This document shows positions 17,441-26,127 of a stretch of DNA of 64,000 bases, piece after piece (position 1 is the first letter of the stretch; every line of letters begins with the position of its first letter). The DNA is taken from NCBI GenBank assembly GCA_031081715.1, contig JAVHMA010000003.1, positions 95,525 through 159,524 on the forward strand, given 5' to 3'. The translations under genes were made by a program, and so were the position numbers. A model generated the notes under the pieces. The model was not told where the DNA came from. It saw only the letters and a program-made list of their open reading frames with translations, and did not search any database. This DNA comes from Armatimonadota bacterium (GTDB taxonomy: Bacteria > Sysuimicrobiota > Sysuimicrobiia > Sysuimicrobiales > Humicultoraceae).

Positions 17441-18609
17441 CCGCGGCGTCGCCCGGGTCCCCATCCATCGCGTTCCTGTCGTGCAACTACGGCGGCGGGC
17501 ACAACCGCGTCGCCGAGGTGCTCGCCCGGGAGGTGCGCGCGCGGCGGCCCGAGGCCCGCATCCAGGTGCTCGATTACATCGAGACGTTCGTGGGACATGC
17601 GCAGAACGTGCTCTCCACGTTCTGCTACGTGACTGCCGTGCGCCGCGCGCCGTGGACCTGGCGGTGGTTCTACCGCGCCACGAGCCGCATCCCGTACGAC
17701 TCGCCGACGCAGCGGGCGCTCAACAGCCTGGGCAAGGCACGGCTGGAGCGCTTCCTGGCCGCGCAGCGGCCGGACCTGGTTGTCTGCACCTACTGCGTGC
17801 CGGCCGGCGCGATCTCCGAGCTGCGGGCGGCCGGCCGCACCGCGGTCCCGTGCGCCACGGTGATCACCGACCATGCCGTCCATAGCCAGTGGATCCACCC
17901 GCACGTGGACCAGTACCTGGTCTCCAGCGACTACGTGCGGGCCGGGCTGGTCGCCCGCGGGGTCCCGCCCGACCGCGTCGCCACGACCGGCATCCCGATC
18001 GACCCGCGCTTCGGCGTCCCGCACGACGTCCGCGCGCTCCGCCGCCGGTACGGACTGCACCCGGACGTGCCGGTGATCCTGGTCATGGTCGGCGCGGCGA
18101 ACCTGCTGCGGCGCGCGGCTGATGTCTACCGCGCGCTCGCCGAGCTGCCCGTCGACGCCCAGGTGGTGTGGGTCTGCGGCCGCGACGAGCGTCTCCGTCG
18201 GACGCTTGAGGCCCTGGCGCCGCGCGCCCGCAACCCGGTCACGGTCCTCGGCTACGTCGAGGAGGTCCACGAGCTGATGGCCGCCGCCACGCTCATGGTC
18301 TCCAAGGCGGGCGGGGTCACGACCTCCGAGGCGTTCGCCGCGGAGCTGCCTGTCGTCGTCATCAACCCGATCCCCGGCCAGGAGGAGGAGAACGTCAGGT
18401 TCGTGGAGCACCTGGGTGCCGGCGTGCAGGCGCGCAGCGTGGCAGACCTGGGCCGCATCGTGACGGACCTGCTCTCGTCGCCCGGACGCCTGGACGCGAT
18501 GCGGGCGGCGGCGGCCCGGGTAAAACGGCCGGACGCCGCGGCGCGCGCGGCCGAGATCATCCTGCGCGTGGGCGGGCTCCTCCCCCTGGTCCCGGCCGGG
18601 CGGGGTTAG
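17437..18609 (+). CDS. MGDG-synthase-type glycosyltransferase (GT28 fold)
   Basis: A 390-residue glycosyltransferase probably acting on diacylglycerol or a related lipid. The N-terminal domain has the NYGGGHNRVAEVLAREV motif (about 18-34), as in monogalactosyldiacylglycerol synthases and UgtP. The C-terminal nucleotide-sugar domain has VSKAGGVTTSEAFAAELPVV and NPIPGQEEENVRF, the acceptor/donor signatures of this group. It starts at a GTG overlapping the kinase stop. It probably uses UDP-sugar at the inner face of the membrane. Confidence 0.87.
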   Translation: MTAASPGSPSIAFLSCNYGGGHNRVAEVLAREVRARRPEARIQVLDYIETFVGHAQNVLSTFCYVTAVRRAPWTWRWFYRATSRIPYDSPTQRALNSLGKARLERFLAAQRPDLVVCTYCVPAGAISELRAAGRTAVPCATVITDHAVHSQWIHPHVDQYLVSSDYVRAGLVARGVPPDRVATTGIPIDPRFGVPHDVRALRRRYGLHPDVPVILVMVGAANLLRRAADVYRALAELPVDAQVVWVCGRDERLRRTLEALAPRARNPVTVLGYVEEVHELMAAATLMVSKAGGVTTSEAFAAELPVVVINPIPGQEEENVRFVEHLGAGVQARSVADLGRIVTDLLSSPGRLDAMRAAAARVKRPDAAARAAEIILRVGGLLPLVPAGRG

Positions 18610-18620
18610 CCGCCCGGCGC

Positions 18621-19913
18621 GTGCCCGTGCTCCCGGGCCTGCTGGCCGCCCTCGGGGCCGGCGCCCTCGCCTACACCGCCGGCGCGCACGCCGCGGCGAC
18701 CGCCGGGCTCGGCGTCGTGCGCCGCGGGCCCTCTAGCCGGCGCGTGGCCGCGCTGACCTTCGACGACGGCCCGGACCCGATCTACACCCCCCGGGTGCTC
18801 GAGGCGCTCGCGGCGGCCGGCGCCCGCGCGACGTTCTTCCTCATCGGCGAGCGGGCCGCGCGCTACCCGCAGCTCGCGCGCGCGATCGTGGCCGCGGGCC
18901 ACGCGGTGGGCAGCCACACGCAGCGCCACCGGCACCTCTGGACGCTGGCGCCCGCGGCCACGCGCGCGGAGATGCGGCTGGCCACCGAGGCCATCGCGGC
19001 CGCGTCAGGGGTCGCGCCCCGGTACTTCCGGCCGCCGTGGGGCACGTTCAACCTCGCCGCGTACCGCTACGCCGCGACGCTGGGTCAGGTCCGGGTGCTG
19101 TGGTCGCTGCGACCCGAGGGCTGGCGGCCGGCCCCGTCGGCCGACGCGCTGGTCGAGCGCGTGGCACGGCGCCTCCACGCCGGCGCCATCATCGACTTGC
19201 ACGACGGGGTGCACTCGCGGATCGCGCCACCGGCCCCGCCAGCCGCGGTGGACGCCCTGCCCGCACTGCTCGACCTGCTGCGCACGCGCGGTTACCGCTG
19301 CGTGACCCTGGACGAGCTCCTCGATCCGACACGCGGCGACCTCGTCCCTCGCGGGCTGGGCGGCCGGTTGTGGGAGGCCTACGAGCGCGCATGGGCGCGC
19401 GCCTACCGGCTAGAACCGGTGGGCGACGAGGGCGTCATCACCGCCGGCCTGGCCCCACACCGCGGGCCTGCCGTGACCCTGCGCGACGGCACCGTGGTCG
19501 CCCGCGGCGACGTGGTGGCCGAGGTCCACTACAACCGCCACTTCCTCCGGCGGCTGCACCTTCAGGTGACCGACCGGCGGCGGGCCGTGGCGCTTATCCG
19601 CGCGTCCGAGGGCGCGCTGCGCGACCTGGCCGCGCTCGTCGCGACCGACCCGCGCTACCGCGCGGTGCGGGCGCTGCGGGCGACGTCGCTATTCTGGGAG
19701 GGCGCGCAGTACCTCGGCTTCGAGATCATGCCCATGGAGAGCGCGCAGGCGCAGCGGGTGCTGGGCTGGTACCTGCGCACGCTGATGGCCCGCGACCATC
19801 CCCAGGGCCGCCGCCGTCTGGAGGGCCGCACGCTCGAGCCGCGCATCCTCTGGATGTCGCGCGAGGAGCTGCTCCGGCGCCACCGGCCGTCCGGCGCGCC
19901 GGCCATGGGATGA
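18621..19913 (+). CDS. polysaccharide deacetylase with an extra C-terminal domain
   Basis: NodB-domain metal-dependent deacetylase. An N-terminal hydrophobic segment (residues 4-30) looks like a signal anchor. The catalytic motifs are TFDDGPDP (46-53, with Asp48 and Asp49), HTQRH (His99 and His103 as metal ligands), RPPWGTF (137-143) and the late IDLHDGV. After about residue 220 a second domain of about 200 residues begins (LWEAYERAWARAYRLEP), resembling the YkoP-like domain fused to some Bacillus deacetylases; that assignment is from memory of the pattern. The start is a GTG 11 nt after the glycosyltransferase stop. Confidence 0.85.
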   Translation: MPVLPGLLAALGAGALAYTAGAHAAATAGLGVVRRGPSSRRVAALTFDDGPDPIYTPRVLEALAAAGARATFFLIGERAARYPQLARAIVAAGHAVGSHTQRHRHLWTLAPAATRAEMRLATEAIAAASGVAPRYFRPPWGTFNLAAYRYAATLGQVRVLWSLRPEGWRPAPSADALVERVARRLHAGAIIDLHDGVHSRIAPPAPPAAVDALPALLDLLRTRGYRCVTLDELLDPTRGDLVPRGLGGRLWEAYERAWARAYRLEPVGDEGVITAGLAPHRGPAVTLRDGTVVARGDVVAEVHYNRHFLRRLHLQVTDRRRAVALIRASEGALRDLAALVATDPRYRAVRALRATSLFWEGAQYLGFEIMPMESAQAQRVLGWYLRTLMARDHPQGRRRLEGRTLEPRILWMSREELLRRHRPSGAPAMG

Positions 19914-19959
19914 GGCCCGCGGCCGCCGGCGTTCATCCGCAGAGAGGAGCGTGCGCACG

Positions 19960-20943
19960 ATGCGCCAGGATCGGGAAGCGCTGCTCGGCATTCACCACGT
20001 CACCGCGATCGCCGGCGACCCGCAGGCGAACGTGGACTTCTACGTGGGCGTCCTGGGCCTGCGGCTCGTCAAGCGCTCGGTCAACCAGGACGATCCCGGC
20101 ACCTACCACCTGTTCTACGCGGACGCGGTCGGCCACCCCGGCACCGACCTGACCTTCTTCCCATGGCCGGGCGCGCGGCGGGGCCGCGCCGGCGCGGGCC
20201 AGACCATCGCCGTCGCACTGGCCGTGCCGCCCGAGTCGCTGGGGTACTGGACGCGGCGTCTCACTGACCACGGCGTCGCCTGCGAGGGGCCTGCGCGCCG
20301 GCTCGGCGAGGAGGTCGTGGCGCTCTCCGATCCGGACGGGATGCCCGTCGAGCTCGTCGCCGGGCCGGACACCGGGACACGCACGCTCTGGACCCCCTGG
20401 GAAGACGGCCCGGTGCCGCCCGAGCACGCGGTGCGCGGCCTGCACGCCGTGACCCTGCTCGAGACCGCGGTGGAGCCGACCCGGACGTTCCTGGTGGAGG
20501 TGCTCGGCGCGCGCGAGGTCGGCGACGGCGACGGGCGGCTGCGGTTCGCGACCGGCGCGGGCGGCTCCGGGGCGATGCTCGACTTGATCGCGCGGGCCGG
20601 CGCGGCGCCGGGCCGGATCGCGGCCGGCAGCATCCACCACGTGGCGTGGCGGACCGCGGACGCGGGCACGCACCGCGGCTGGTGGGAGCGCCTGCGCGGC
20701 CGCGGGATCCCGGTGAGCTCGATCATCGACCGCTTCTGGTTTACGTCCATCTACTTCCACGAGCCCGGCGGCGCGCTCTTCGAGATCGCCACCGACGGCC
20801 CCGGGTTCACCGTGGACGAACGCGCGGAGGCCCTCGGCAGCCGATTGATCCTGCCGCCGTGGTTGGAAGGGCGCCGCGCGGAGATCGAGCGGGTGCTGCC
20901 GCCGTTGCGGGTCCCGGCGCCGGCCCGCCGCGGCCCCGGTTAG
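19960..20943 (+). CDS. ring-cleaving dioxygenase of the glyoxalase fold (MhqO-like)
   Basis: A 327-residue two-domain vicinal-oxygen-chelate protein related to MhqO/MhqA hydroquinone-type dioxygenases. The first domain opens LLGIHHVTAIAGDPQANVDFY; the second contains IHHVAWRTAD and ends with ALFEIATDGPGF, giving the His-His-Glu metal set. The ATG at 19960 has a GAGAGGAG site at suitable distance; an in-frame GTG at 19951 lies too close to that site. Its 3' end overlaps the AAA ATPase gene by 4 nt on the opposite strand. It would act on a hydroquinone- or catechol-like ring. Confidence 0.82.
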   Translation: MRQDREALLGIHHVTAIAGDPQANVDFYVGVLGLRLVKRSVNQDDPGTYHLFYADAVGHPGTDLTFFPWPGARRGRAGAGQTIAVALAVPPESLGYWTRRLTDHGVACEGPARRLGEEVVALSDPDGMPVELVAGPDTGTRTLWTPWEDGPVPPEHAVRGLHAVTLLETAVEPTRTFLVEVLGAREVGDGDGRLRFATGAGGSGAMLDLIARAGAAPGRIAAGSIHHVAWRTADAGTHRGWWERLRGRGIPVSSIIDRFWFTSIYFHEPGGALFEIATDGPGFTVDERAEALGSRLILPPWLEGRRAEIERVLPPLRVPAPARRGPG

Positions 20944-22667
20944 ATCAGCCCCATCGCGCTGAGCCGGAGCCGCAGCTCCTGCGCGCGCGCCTCCATCTCC
21001 GCGCGTGTGAGGCGGCGGTACCGGTCCGGGAGGAAGTCGGCGAACGTGGACTCCAGCGCGGCCTGGAGCTCCATGAACTGGATCATCGCCTCGCTGCGCG
21101 TGGGCCGGTAGCGCGCGGCCGTGGCGACCAGGTGCTCGGCGGAGAGCACCGGGGTCCCGTCCTCGCGCGGCGCCGTGCGCCGGGCCACGGTGACCATTGC
21201 CTCAATCTCCGCGGGCGAGTAGCCGGCGATCGTCTCGGCGACCGCGCCCAGCTCCTCGGGCAACCGCGCCCCGAGCCGGCGGGCCACCACCCGCAGCACC
21301 CCGAGCGGGTCGTCCGCGGCGTAGAAGATCGGAATCTTGAGGTCGCCAAGCCGGCCCGGGCGCTTGGTCGCCTCGTCCATGGCGTCGGGCCGGTTGGTCA
21401 TCCAGATGACCAGGATGCGGCCGCGGTGGCTGGAGTCGCCGAGGAACTTGCTCCACATCCCCCACAGGCGCTGGCTGACACCCGAGTCGCCGCGCTCGCC
21501 GCGCTGCCCGTAGGTCTGGTCGATCTCGTCCCACATGACCACGACCGCGCCGATCGACTCGAGGAAGTTGATGACCTTCTCGGAGTTGCGCTCGCTCTGC
21601 CCGACGTACTCCGCCCGCAGGTTGCCGATCTCGACGACCGGCACGCCGAGTTCCTTCGCGATCGCCATCCCCACGTAGCTCTTGCCGGTCCCCGGCGGCC
21701 CCACGAGCCCGATCGCCATCGGGACGTTCGCGGCGTCGCCGCGGCGGAACGCGTCAATCACCACGCGCAGCTCGGCCTTCGCCGCCTGCATGCCGGCGAC
21801 CGCGTCCAGGCCGTGCCGCGGCTCGACCACCTTGATTAGGCCGCCGTACTCGTCCTCGATCAGCTCGTTCTTCCGGCGGGCGACCTCCTCGAAGGTCAAC
21901 CGCGCGTCCCCGCGCCGTGCCTGTTTGAGCACCCCCTCGATCTTCACCAGCGACAGCCCGGCGGTGAGCCCGGCGAGGCGCTGGGGCGTCATCTCCGCCT
22001 CCAGCGGCGCGCGCCGGAGCGCCGCCTCGATGAAGCGCAACCGCTCGGGCTCGTCGGGGAACGGCAGGCGGACGCTGTCGAGCTGCGGGTTCCCGCGCCA
22101 CAGGTCGGGGTGGACCGCCGACTGATGCTCGCTGACGAGCAGCACGAAGTTGTTGCGCGCCAGGAACGCCGGCTCGAACCCCCAGCGCTGGAGCAGGGCG
22201 ACGTGCCGGCGGTCGTCGAGGGAGAGCGCCGCGGCGTCGCCCGCGGGGGCGATCTTCTCCACGTGGTCGATGATGACGCAGACGTGGTTGCGCACGCTGA
22301 GCAGCCGGCCGAGCACCGGCAGGGCGGCGCGCGGGTCGCGGAGCTCGGCGCGCACCGCCTCCCAGTCGTCGGGCTGAACCGCTGACCGGCCGGCCAGCGC
22401 GCCGCGGACCGCGTAGAACGAGAGGAACTCGCGGACGGTCGCCTCGTCGGGCAGCACGAGCCCGTCGGCCAGGTTGTAGGCCACCACGAGCATGCCGGGC
22501 GCGCCGGCGAGCGCGCGGACGAGGAATGGCCGCAACCGCAGGTACTCGGCGCCGAGCGGGTAGACGTCGTGGATGTTGGTGTGGAGCAGGAACTGGCTCG
22601 CGGCCCCGCTCTCGTACTTCGCGCGGATTTCCTCGGCCCAGGCCGGGAGTGTGAGGATCTGGCTCAT
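20940..22667 (-). CDS. AAA ATPase, Ycf46-like
   Basis: A 575-residue ATPase. The N-terminal half (1-260) looks like a degenerate nucleotide-binding domain (VCVIIDHVEKIAP; FVLLVSEHQSAVHPDLW) without a Walker A. The C-terminal AAA module has Walker A GPPGTGKS (323-330), Walker B VVMWDEID (about 376-383) and the sensor region VIWMTNRPDAMDEATKRPGR. This layout matches Ycf46-like proteins. It is the last gene of a four-gene minus-strand cassette with a PspA-like protein, an anchored binding protein and a coiled-coil membrane protein. It is probably a cytoplasmic remodelling ATPase working on the envelope-stress partners; the role is inferred. Confidence 0.83.
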   Translation of the reverse strand: MSQILTLPAWAEEIRAKYESGAASQFLLHTNIHDVYPLGAEYLRLRPFLVRALAGAPGMLVVAYNLADGLVLPDEATVREFLSFYAVRGALAGRSAVQPDDWEAVRAELRDPRAALPVLGRLLSVRNHVCVIIDHVEKIAPAGDAAALSLDDRRHVALLQRWGFEPAFLARNNFVLLVSEHQSAVHPDLWRGNPQLDSVRLPFPDEPERLRFIEAALRRAPLEAEMTPQRLAGLTAGLSLVKIEGVLKQARRGDARLTFEEVARRKNELIEDEYGGLIKVVEPRHGLDAVAGMQAAKAELRVVIDAFRRGDAANVPMAIGLVGPPGTGKSYVGMAIAKELGVPVVEIGNLRAEYVGQSERNSEKVINFLESIGAVVVMWDEIDQTYGQRGERGDSGVSQRLWGMWSKFLGDSSHRGRILVIWMTNRPDAMDEATKRPGRLGDLKIPIFYAADDPLGVLRVVARRLGARLPEELGAVAETIAGYSPAEIEAMVTVARRTAPREDGTPVLSAEHLVATAARYRPTRSEAMIQFMELQAALESTFADFLPDRYRRLTRAEMEARAQELRLRLSAMGLI

Positions 22668-22692
22668 CGACGGTGCCCCTGGGAGTCCGGCG

Positions 22693-23493
22693 CTACGCGT
22701 GCCGGACCCGCTGGATCTGCTCCATGACCGGTTTGACCTCCTCGATCGCCTGCTCGGTGCTCTCGACCCCGGCCAAAATCTCCTTCAGGCCCTGCGGCTG
22801 GCGCCCCGCGGCGCTCCAGGAGACGAGCTTGTCGGCGAGGTAGGCGATGCTGTGCTCGACCGTGGCGATCTGGGAGGTCACGATCTCCACATTCCGCTGC
22901 ATCTGCTCCATCTCGCCAAGCCGCTTCTCCAGCACCTCCAGGCGCTGCGCCTCGACGCGGGCCAGGTCCGGGTGGTCGTCCGCCCGGACGCGGCGGCGCA
23001 CGGCCTGCATCTCGTCCACCAAGGCCTCGGCGTCGATGGTGGCCAGGTAGGCCCGGGCCGCCAGGCGCACTGCCAGGAGGTCGAGCATCTGGTCGAGCAG
23101 GTCGTCCACCCGGTCGAGCTCGGAGGCGGCCAGGGTGCGCGTCTGCCCGTCGAGCCGGTCGCGGGCGGCCGCGAGCCGGCGCTGCGTCGCGCGGAAGCGC
23201 TCGCGGTCGGCGCGCGGCAGGGCCGCGAGCGTACGCGCCCGCCAGGCCTCCCGGCGGCGGCCGCGCCGCCGGGCCCGCTGCACCGCCAGGTACCGCTCAA
23301 ACCAAGCGCTGCCCGGCGCGTTGATCAGGTAGAGCGCCTCGACCGCGCCGCCGACAATGAGCGGGATCGGGCTCCCGGTGAGCAGCGCGAGCGCGGCGAT
23401 CCCGCCGAGCCCGATCAAGTTGAAGTCCTGCAGCAGCGCCTCGACGATCTTCGGGCGCCGGGGCGGGGGGTCCGGCGGAAGCGGCCCGGCCAC
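22693..23493 (-). CDS. membrane-anchored coiled-coil protein, unknown function
   Basis: A 266-residue protein I do not recognise. A Pro-rich start is followed by one hydrophobic stretch or hairpin at about residues 22-60 (LIGLGGIAALALLTGSPIPL and VGGAVEALYLI) and then about 200 residues rich in Arg, Glu, Leu and Ala with heptad character (for example ARVEAQRLEVLEKRLGEMEQ). It lies 25 nt upstream of the AAA ATPase and 3 nt after the binding-protein gene, so all are probably co-transcribed. It could link the membrane to the ATPase or to PspA. Confidence 0.6.
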   Translation of the reverse strand: MAGPLPPDPPPRRPKIVEALLQDFNLIGLGGIAALALLTGSPIPLIVGGAVEALYLINAPGSAWFERYLAVQRARRRGRRREAWRARTLAALPRADRERFRATQRRLAAARDRLDGQTRTLAASELDRVDDLLDQMLDLLAVRLAARAYLATIDAEALVDEMQAVRRRVRADDHPDLARVEAQRLEVLEKRLGEMEQMQRNVEIVTSQIATVEHSIAYLADKLVSWSAAGRQPQGLKEILAGVESTEQAIEEVKPVMEQIQRVRHA

Positions 23494-23496
23494 GCG

Positions 23497-24687
23497 CTAG
23501 GGGACGATCACGCGGTCGGCGACGAAGTCGCGCTCGCGGGCCCGCACCAGGACCCAGGACTTGCCGACCACGTCGCCGTTCGCGTCGAAGGCGATCCGGC
23601 CCGTCACCCCGAGGTAGGCCGGCCGGCCGCGCCCGATGGTCTCGAGGTAGGCCTGGATCGCGCGCCGGGTGACGTGCCCCTCGCGGAGGGCATTGAGCAC
23701 CAGCGCGACCGCGTCGTACGACGTGGCCATGTTGTGGTTGGGCGGCGCATGGATCGCGGCTTCGAAGGCCCGCGCGAACTCCTCGGCACGCGGGAGCAGC
23801 GGCGAGTTGCGCACGGTGTAGTGATAGAACGCCGTCGCCCGCACCCCGCGCGCCGCCTCGCCGCCGGAGGCGAACAGCCCCTGGCTGTACACCGCGTCGC
23901 CGCCGAGGATCGGGACCGTCACCCCCATCTCGCGCAGCATCCGCGCGATCCGGCCGGCGTCCGCGTACTCCCCGGTCATCAGCACCGCGTCCGCGTCGCG
24001 CGGGTCCTCGGTGATGCGGATCGCGCCGTTCACCGTGAAGGGGTTACGGAGTACGCGGCCGCCCAGCCGCTCGTAGAGACGCTGGAAGTGATCCGCGAGC
24101 CCGCGCGAGTAGGCGTCCTCCGGATCGACGAACACCAGCGTGGTGCGGTGGCCTTCGTTCCAGATGGCGTTGGCCAGCGCCCGGGCCTGGTCGATATCGT
24201 GGCCGACCACCCGGAAGACGTAGTCGCCCAGCTGCGCCACCGCGGGGTTGATGGACGTGGAGGTGATCGCCGGGAGCCCCGCCGCCTGGTAGAGCGGACC
24301 CGCGGCGAGCGTGGCGCGGCTGTTGTAGTGGCCGATCAGGGCGATCACCGCGTCGTTCGCCGTGATGCGCTGGGCGACCCGCACGGCCTCCTCGGCCGAG
24401 GCCGCGTCGTCGTGGAAGTGCACCACGACCTTGCGGCCGGCTAGGCCGCCGGTCTGGTTCACCTGCCGCTGCGCGTAGTAGACGCCGAAGAGGATCTGCT
24501 GCCCGTACTGCTGCTGGGCGCCCGAGAACGGCCCGGCCACCGCGATCTCCCACACCGGCCGGCCCGCAAGCAGCGCGTAGGCGTTCTCGCGCAGCACGAT
24601 GGCTTCGATGTGCCGCGCGAACCAGACACCCGCCAGCACCAGAACGACGACCGTTAGGGTGAACTTGCCGAGCCGGGTGAGCCCCAT
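23497..24687 (-). CDS. membrane-anchored periplasmic binding protein (LivJ/ANF-receptor type)
   Basis: A 396-residue type I periplasmic-binding fold protein. An N-terminal membrane segment (LTVVVLVLAGVWFARH, residues 10-25) has no lipobox or evident cleavage site. The binding domain starts WEIAVAGPFSGAQQQYGQQI and has the typical VVVHFHDDAASAEEAVRVAQ and ITSTSINP segments of branched-chain-type binding proteins. No ABC permease or ATPase accompanies it; it sits in a cassette with PspA-like, coiled-coil and AAA proteins, so it may act as a sensor and not as an importer component. Confidence 0.78.
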   Translation of the reverse strand: MGLTRLGKFTLTVVVLVLAGVWFARHIEAIVLRENAYALLAGRPVWEIAVAGPFSGAQQQYGQQILFGVYYAQRQVNQTGGLAGRKVVVHFHDDAASAEEAVRVAQRITANDAVIALIGHYNSRATLAAGPLYQAAGLPAITSTSINPAVAQLGDYVFRVVGHDIDQARALANAIWNEGHRTTLVFVDPEDAYSRGLADHFQRLYERLGGRVLRNPFTVNGAIRITEDPRDADAVLMTGEYADAGRIARMLREMGVTVPILGGDAVYSQGLFASGGEAARGVRATAFYHYTVRNSPLLPRAEEFARAFEAAIHAPPNHNMATSYDAVALVLNALREGHVTRRAIQAYLETIGRGRPAYLGVTGRIAFDANGDVVGKSWVLVRARERDFVADRVIVP

Positions 24688-24693
24688 GCGCGC

Positions 24694-25300
24694 CTACTGG
24701 GTCTCGGGCTGCCTCGCCGGCTGCATGGTCTTCTCCACCGGCTCCTCCGGCAGCATGCCGAGCTGGCGCTTGTACTCCACGAGCTGCTCCTCCACGCCGA
24801 TCTGCGCGGTCGCCCTCCGGATATCCCGCAGCCGGGCGTCCACGTCCTTCGTCGCGAGCTCGACGCGCGCCTGGGCCTGCGCCGCGCGGTCGCGCACGCG
24901 GTCCCGCGCGCGCTCCAGCACGTCGGACTGGTCGCCGATCTCGAACGACGCCATCAGCCCGGCCAGGTCGTCCTGCATGCGCGCCATCTCGTGCTGGGAG
25001 AGCAGCGCGCGCGCCTCCCGCACCCGGCGCTCCACCTCGAGGCGAGCGTCCGCCAGGGCCTTGCGGGCCTGCTCGCTCGCGGCCCGCGCGCTGTCGTACT
25101 GGTCCCGCGTCCTCCGCCAGGCTCTGCTCGGCCGTGGCCTTCGCCGCGATCAGCATCTTGGCCTCGGCCTCGTACTGCGGGCCAAGCTTTACCGCGGCGA
25201 TGATCTGGCGGTCGAGGTCGGCGACCTGCGCACCGAGCTCGTCGATCTGCGCCTTGAGCTTGAGCTCGGTGGCAATGATGTTGGCAGCGGTGGCGCGCAT
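24694..25300 (-). pseudogene. PspA/IM30-like protein, frameshifted
   Basis: The first frame from the ATG at 25300 reads MRATAANIIATELKLKAQ, then coiled coil through AKATAEQSLAED. After about 25110 similarity continues only in the +1 frame (DQYDSARAASEQARKAL, then LEVERRVREARALLSQHEMA), ending at 24694 with QPARQPETQ. Removing one G from the GCGGGAC run near 25109-25103 would restore one frame of about 200 residues. PspA-family proteins bind stressed membranes as helical scaffolds. The spacing to the next gene is intact and both halves keep good coding character, so a recent mutation, a sequencing error or programmed slippage are all possible. Confidence 0.7.
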
Positions 25301-25320
25301 GGTGGGGATCTTTGAGCGGC

Positions 25321-26127
25321 TCAGGGCGCCAGCGCGAGCGGCCGGACCGGGCTCGCGGTCCCGCCGGCCACCTTGAGAGGCAGGCAGAGGAAGACGAACT
25401 CGTGGCACTGCGCCGCCGACAGCGCGGCCAAGTCGAGGTTTTCGATGATGTAGACGCCGGCGCGCACGAGCAGCAGCACGTGGCCCGGAAGCGAGGTGCC
25501 CAGGGCCGGGTCGACGTGGCCGGGCAGGTCCCAGGCCACGTTGTCCGCGCCGACCGCGAGGACGCCCTGCCCGGCCAGCCAGGCCGAGGCCCCAGCCGCC
25601 ATCCCCGGCCCGTCCAGATAGCGCTCGGGCTCGGCCCACCGCTCGTCGTTCCCGGTGCGCACCAGCACGACGTCGCCGCGTCGGATCTCGGTGCGCTGGG
25701 CCGCGCGCGCGGCCTCGAGGTCCGCGGCCTCTACCAGCGCGCGCTCCGGGAGTGGGCCGCCCCGCAGGGCGGTCAGGTCCAGCAGCACCCCGCGCGCGAC
25801 GATGGGCGGCACCGTGTCGATCCCGAGCCGGGTGAAGCCCGCCGGCGTCTGGACCGCAGGGGTCACCGGCACGCCGCCGTACAGCGTCCCCTCCCACGCC
25901 TGGTGACAAAACGCGTCGATGTGCGTGCCCGCGTGCTCGGCGGTGAAGATCATGCCCGCGGCGCTGGTGCGCGGCTCGCCCGTGCTCCCCGGCTCGTGGC
26001 GGCGGTGCAGCGTGAAGAGCGTGCCCGGTCGGTGCGGAGGATAGACCGGGTCGCCGAACCGCCGCGGGTGCTCCAGATCGAAGATTCGGGCCCCGGCGAG
26101 CCTGGCCGCGAGCTCGACGGCCGTCAC
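25321..26127 (-). CDS. cyclase-family metal hydrolase (kynurenine formamidase-like)
   Basis: A 268-residue protein of the cyclase family (PF04199 type), whose members hydrolyse amides, esters or lactones with a metal bound by a HxGTHxD motif. Here the motif is AEHAGTHIDAFCHQ, and ENLDLAAL and RTG-DERW segments also fit. It starts at a GTG overlapping the pcaB stop (GTGA) and is the last of seven overlapping genes of the protocatechuate operon. The operon lacks PcaD, the enol-lactone hydrolase, so this protein is a candidate replacement (inference). Confidence 0.85.
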   Translation of the reverse strand: MTAVELAARLAGARIFDLEHPRRFGDPVYPPHRPGTLFTLHRRHEPGSTGEPRTSAAGMIFTAEHAGTHIDAFCHQAWEGTLYGGVPVTPAVQTPAGFTRLGIDTVPPIVARGVLLDLTALRGGPLPERALVEAADLEAARAAQRTEIRRGDVVLVRTGNDERWAEPERYLDGPGMAAGASAWLAGQGVLAVGADNVAWDLPGHVDPALGTSLPGHVLLLVRAGVYIIENLDLAALSAAQCHEFVFLCLPLKVAGGTASPVRPLALAP

